From Aeolococcus sp035552595 (GTDB lineage Bacteria; Chloroflexota; Dormibacteria; Aeolococcales; Aeolococcaceae): 39,928 nucleotides of DNA. Position numbers and translations under genes: made by a program. The stretch covers positions 1 to 39,928 of the forward strand of contig DASZKZ010000011.1 of NCBI GenBank assembly GCA_035552595.1, given 5' to 3'. The notes under the pieces are model-generated. The model did no database searches, was not told the DNA's origin, and saw only the letters and a program-made list of their open reading frames with translations. The stretch's first letter is position 1, and each line of letters opens with the position of its first letter. Positions 38,050 to 39,928 of the stretch are shown here, in pieces.

Positions 38050-38433
38050 CTAGCTGGGGAAGAGAGGAATGATCCGCGCGGTCATGGGCACGCGCTCCTG
38101 GCGAGCGCGCTCCAGGAGCACCGCCTGGCTGGCGAAGAGCACATCGGCGACATGGCCCGGCGCGCGGTTGATGCCGAGCTCGTCACGCAGCGAGGAGTCG
38201 AGCGCCCCCACGAAGCGCACCACCGCGCTCCACAGCTGGGTGGGCAGCAGCCGGTCACCGCGCTCGCGGCAGCGCTCGATGAGGTCGACCAGCGCGTCGG
38301 ACTCGCGCAGCAGGAGGCGCGTGCGCCCCACCCGCGGCCGCCGCCAGACGGCGTCACGGTCGATGCGGCGCAGCTCCAGGACGGTGCGCTCGAGAGGGCC
38401 GGACACGCGCCCAGGAAGCGCTGCGTTCTCCAT
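38050..38433 (-). CDS. Small protein of unknown function (127 aa)
   Basis: A helical 127-residue protein, rich in Arg and Leu, with no signal, membrane segment or recognised motif (GPLERTVLELRRIDRDAVWRR, LLRESDALVDLIERCRERGDRLL, TARIIPLFPS). ATG 38433 is chosen because a TACAAT box (38441-38446) ends 7 nt before it; ATG 38442 overlaps that box. It shares a strand with the PfkB kinase and is likely co-transcribed. Confidence that it is real rests on the promoter, the operon spacing and the absence of a better frame. Confidence 0.6.
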   Translation of the reverse strand: MENAALPGRVSGPLERTVLELRRIDRDAVWRRPRVGRTRLLLRESDALVDLIERCRERGDRLLPTQLWSAVVRFVGALDSSLRDELGINRAPGHVADVLFASQAVLLERARQERVPMTARIIPLFPS

Positions 38434-38440
38434 CCGCTGC

Positions 38441-38446
38441 ATTGTA
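38441..38446 (-). promoter_or_regulatory. -10 box of the gene starting at 38433 (TACAAT)
   Basis: TACAAT on the minus strand ends 7 nt before ATG 38433, the same spacing as folB. Confidence 0.5.
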
Positions 38447-38509
38447 CGCACGCCCGAGCGGCGCGCCGGCCCCGGTCGCACGGGCCTGCGACACCAGACT
38501 TCGCGTGAC

Positions 38510-38647
38510 GGAGGGTGGCCGGGGACAGCTCCGCACGCTCAGAGGCTTCGCGGGCGGGGCGTCGCTGCGAGCTCGCCACCGGCGAGCTCTCCGCTCCTTC
38601 GCCCGACTGCAGAATTCGCTTTGCGGAGCTGTCCCCGGCCGCCCTCC
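38510..38647 (-). repeat. Arm-flanked dispersed element, copy B
   Basis: Core 38536-38620 (85 nt) is the reverse-complement partner of copy A. The arms 38510-38535 and 38622-38647 pair over 26 positions with a single G-T. Only the GGGGAC/GTCCCC segment and the innermost CGC are shared with the arms of copy A; the rest differs on both sides in a compensatory way. A 9-bp internal hairpin is at 38569-38589. It sits in a 358-nt gap (38434-38791) that has no gene; the remaining 38648-38791 is less GC-rich and shows nothing recognisable. Confidence 0.85.
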
Positions 38648-38791
38648 TGGGGAATCTGGTGCGGCCCGTGCCCGTTGGTCGTGGGCGCATTCACTCGGTC
38701 CTGCGGCTGTCAGCGCTGGTTGGCTTAGCGCCTGAGTGGGAGAGCGGGCATTCGGTCGTTCGACGAGCTTCGCCGTTCTTGAATACTCGCG

Positions 38792-39412
38792 CTACCGCTG
38801 CCGGACTTCGTAGGTCAGGTGGGTGACCCGCTGCGTCGGTTCCGCGCGGACCGGCTCCAGGGCTACGCGGGCCGCGTCCACGCCGTCGAACAGGCGGATC
38901 CCGGCGCCGAACAGCACGGGTGAGAGCGCGATCGTGAACTCGTCGATCAGGCCGGCGTTCACGTACTCCAGGATCGTTGCCCCGCCGCCCGCGATGCGGA
39001 CGTCCCGGTCACCGGCGGCCTCGCGGGCCTGGTCGAGCGCGGTCTCGATGCCGTCGTTGACGAAGTGGAAGGTGGTCCCACCCGGCCGCTCCCAGGGATC
39101 ACGCTTCTCGTGTGTCATGACGAAGACCGGGGTGTGGAACGGCGCCGCCTCCGGCCACATCTGCTCGCCGGCGTCGAACATGCGCTTGCCCATCACGCTC
39201 GCGCCGGTGCGCTCGAACGTCTCACGCGCGATGTCGTTGTCGCGCCCTTCCTCGCCGCCCTCGCCGAGCTTCAGGTTCTCGCGGAAGAACCGCAGCGGGA
39301 ATATCCACTGCTGCAGTTCCATCCACTGCTGCCCCATCAATTCCCCGAGAGACCCGGGCGCGATGAACCCGTCCACCGACATCGACACGCTGAAGAACAC
39401 CTTCCCGGCCAT
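38792..39412 (-). CDS. Dihydrofolate reductase-like (RibD C-terminal) protein
   Basis: A 206-residue protein of the RibD_C/DHFR-like family common in actinobacteria: VFFSVSMSVDGFIAPG at the N terminus, a central MGKRMFDAGEQMWPE, VFVMTHEKRD, VRIAGGGATILEYVNAGLIDEFTIALSPVLFGAGIRLFDG (the NADP-binding GGG and the terminal strand motif). These are probable NADPH-dependent reductases; the substrate is unknown and true folate activity is unlikely. Its ATG shares one base with the stop of the SRPBCC gene upstream, so translation is coupled. Confidence 0.88.
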   Translation of the reverse strand: MAGKVFFSVSMSVDGFIAPGSLGELMGQQWMELQQWIFPLRFFRENLKLGEGGEEGRDNDIARETFERTGASVMGKRMFDAGEQMWPEAAPFHTPVFVMTHEKRDPWERPGGTTFHFVNDGIETALDQAREAAGDRDVRIAGGGATILEYVNAGLIDEFTIALSPVLFGAGIRLFDGVDAARVALEPVRAEPTQRVTHLTYEVRQR

Positions 39413-39918
39413 CAGCCCTCCGCTCCCTTTCGAACGATCTCGCTGACGTAGGCAGCCAGCTTGCTCAGCGTCTGCCGGCCGCCCTCGATCGCGTGGTACT
39501 TCTCGACCGCCGCGTCGCGCAGCTCCCTGGTGGGAAACACCGTGCGCATCTCGATCCGGGTCGCCGCGCCGTCGCGCGCGAACGTCACGACCGACTCGAA
39601 GGCGTTCGGGTCGTCGCGGGATTCACCGTGCAGCAGCGCGATCCGCTCCGGGGGGGCGATCTCGGTCCAGGAGATCCACTCCTGGTAGTCCGTCCCGTCC
39701 GGTCCGTGCATCACGAAGTCCCACTCCCCGCCGACGCGGAACTCGAACGCCCGCGTGGTGGTGGTGAACCCCTCCGGTCCCCACCACCGCGACAGGTGCC
39801 GCACCTCGGTGAACGCCTCGAACACCAGCTCCCGTGGGGCACTGATGACCCGGGAGATCACGATCTCGCGGTCGGCCGTCGCGGACTGCGCCGGCGCTCC
39901 TCGTCCCGTCGCGCTCAT
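39412..39918 (-). CDS. SRPBCC (AHSA1-type) domain protein
   Basis: A 168-residue START-like hydrophobic-cavity protein of the AHSA1/activator group: REIVISRVISAPRELVFEAFTEVRHLSRWWGPEGFTTT, GGEWDFVMHGPDG, FESVVTFARDGAATRIEMRTVF and a C-terminal helix (GGRQTLSKLAAYVSEI). Such genes often follow an ArsR-type repressor; the 10 nt left before the window end (GGAGTAGCTG on this strand) could be its tail, a guess that needs the neighbouring sequence. ATG 39918. It forms an operon with the RibD-like gene. Confidence 0.88.
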   Translation of the reverse strand: MSATGRGAPAQSATADREIVISRVISAPRELVFEAFTEVRHLSRWWGPEGFTTTTRAFEFRVGGEWDFVMHGPDGTDYQEWISWTEIAPPERIALLHGESRDDPNAFESVVTFARDGAATRIEMRTVFPTRELRDAAVEKYHAIEGGRQTLSKLAAYVSEIVRKGAEG

Positions 39919-39928
39919 CAGCTACTCC

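Noticed and set aside
38648..38791. Possible short coding sequence in the less GC-rich gap
   Set aside because: Frames across it are shadows of copy B and have no start signal or recognisable motif.

Overview
This is a GC-rich (about 70% by eye), gene-dense bacterial chromosome segment with mostly core genes, many GTG starts and short intergenic gaps. Gene content (MurE with a DEDPR acceptor motif, FemX-like enzyme, rpsF-ssb-rpsR, Eis, GH15, FolB/FolD/FolC, HU, membrane-anchored YvcK, class II FBPase) fits a high-GC Terrabacteria lineage: Actinobacteriota, or the Chloroflexota/Dormibacterota neighbourhood. I cannot settle the phylum without a search. No phage, IS, plasmid or CRISPR locus is visible; the interest lies in intergenic elements and in a few gene pairings.

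Layout. 1-2000: MBL-fold hydrolase and Eis-type acetyltransferase, convergent. 2043-5436: rhodanese-MoeB/ThiF protein divergent from murE, then rsmG. 5558-8897: small zinc-ribbon protein, secreted glucosaminidase, GH15 glucoamylase/trehalase. 9007-12968: leftward block of NIF3-like protein, membrane-anchored unknown and penicillin acylase-type Ntn hydrolase. 13061-14551: gcvT-gcvH, followed by a hairpin-rich repeat tract and tRNA-Val(CAC) on the minus strand. 15017-16523: Ni/Co permease overlapping a Fur-family regulator. 16688-17914: rpsF-ssb-rpsR. 18068-19096: secreted amidase. 19180-23763: aminotransferase-serA (4-nt overlap), DUF1015 and a ribbon-helix-helix protein; this looks like serine metabolism. 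23826-24566: FmdB-like protein and thioredoxin. 24570-27683: leftward folate cluster folB-folD-unknown-folC. 27721-28446: XRE regulator divergent from a small Cys-motif protein. 28456-30040: HU overlapping a D,D-carboxypeptidase. 30160-31713: FemX-like and NUDIX. 31956-34383: YvcK and GlpX, both tied to gluconeogenesis. 34458-37100: PRC/MgtE-N/CBS protein and a divergent NRAMP transporter, probably a Mg2+ sensor/transporter pair. 37114-39918: PfkB kinase, a small unknown, and a RibD-C/SRPBCC pair.

Two patterns stand out. First, an 85-86-nt sequence occurs twice in opposite orientations (31824-31909 and 38536-38620). Each copy is enclosed by long inverted arms; the arms differ between the copies but stay complementary within each copy (20 and 26 pairs). 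A 23-nt exact fragment also lies at 8931-8953. The arms behave like covarying helices, so this may be an undescribed structured RNA or an element that sits in hairpins. Second, many genes, probably most that head a transcript, have a TANNNT -10 box (often TAGACT or TATGAT) ending 6-11 nt before the start codon. This implies widespread leaderless transcription, and I used it to choose several starts.
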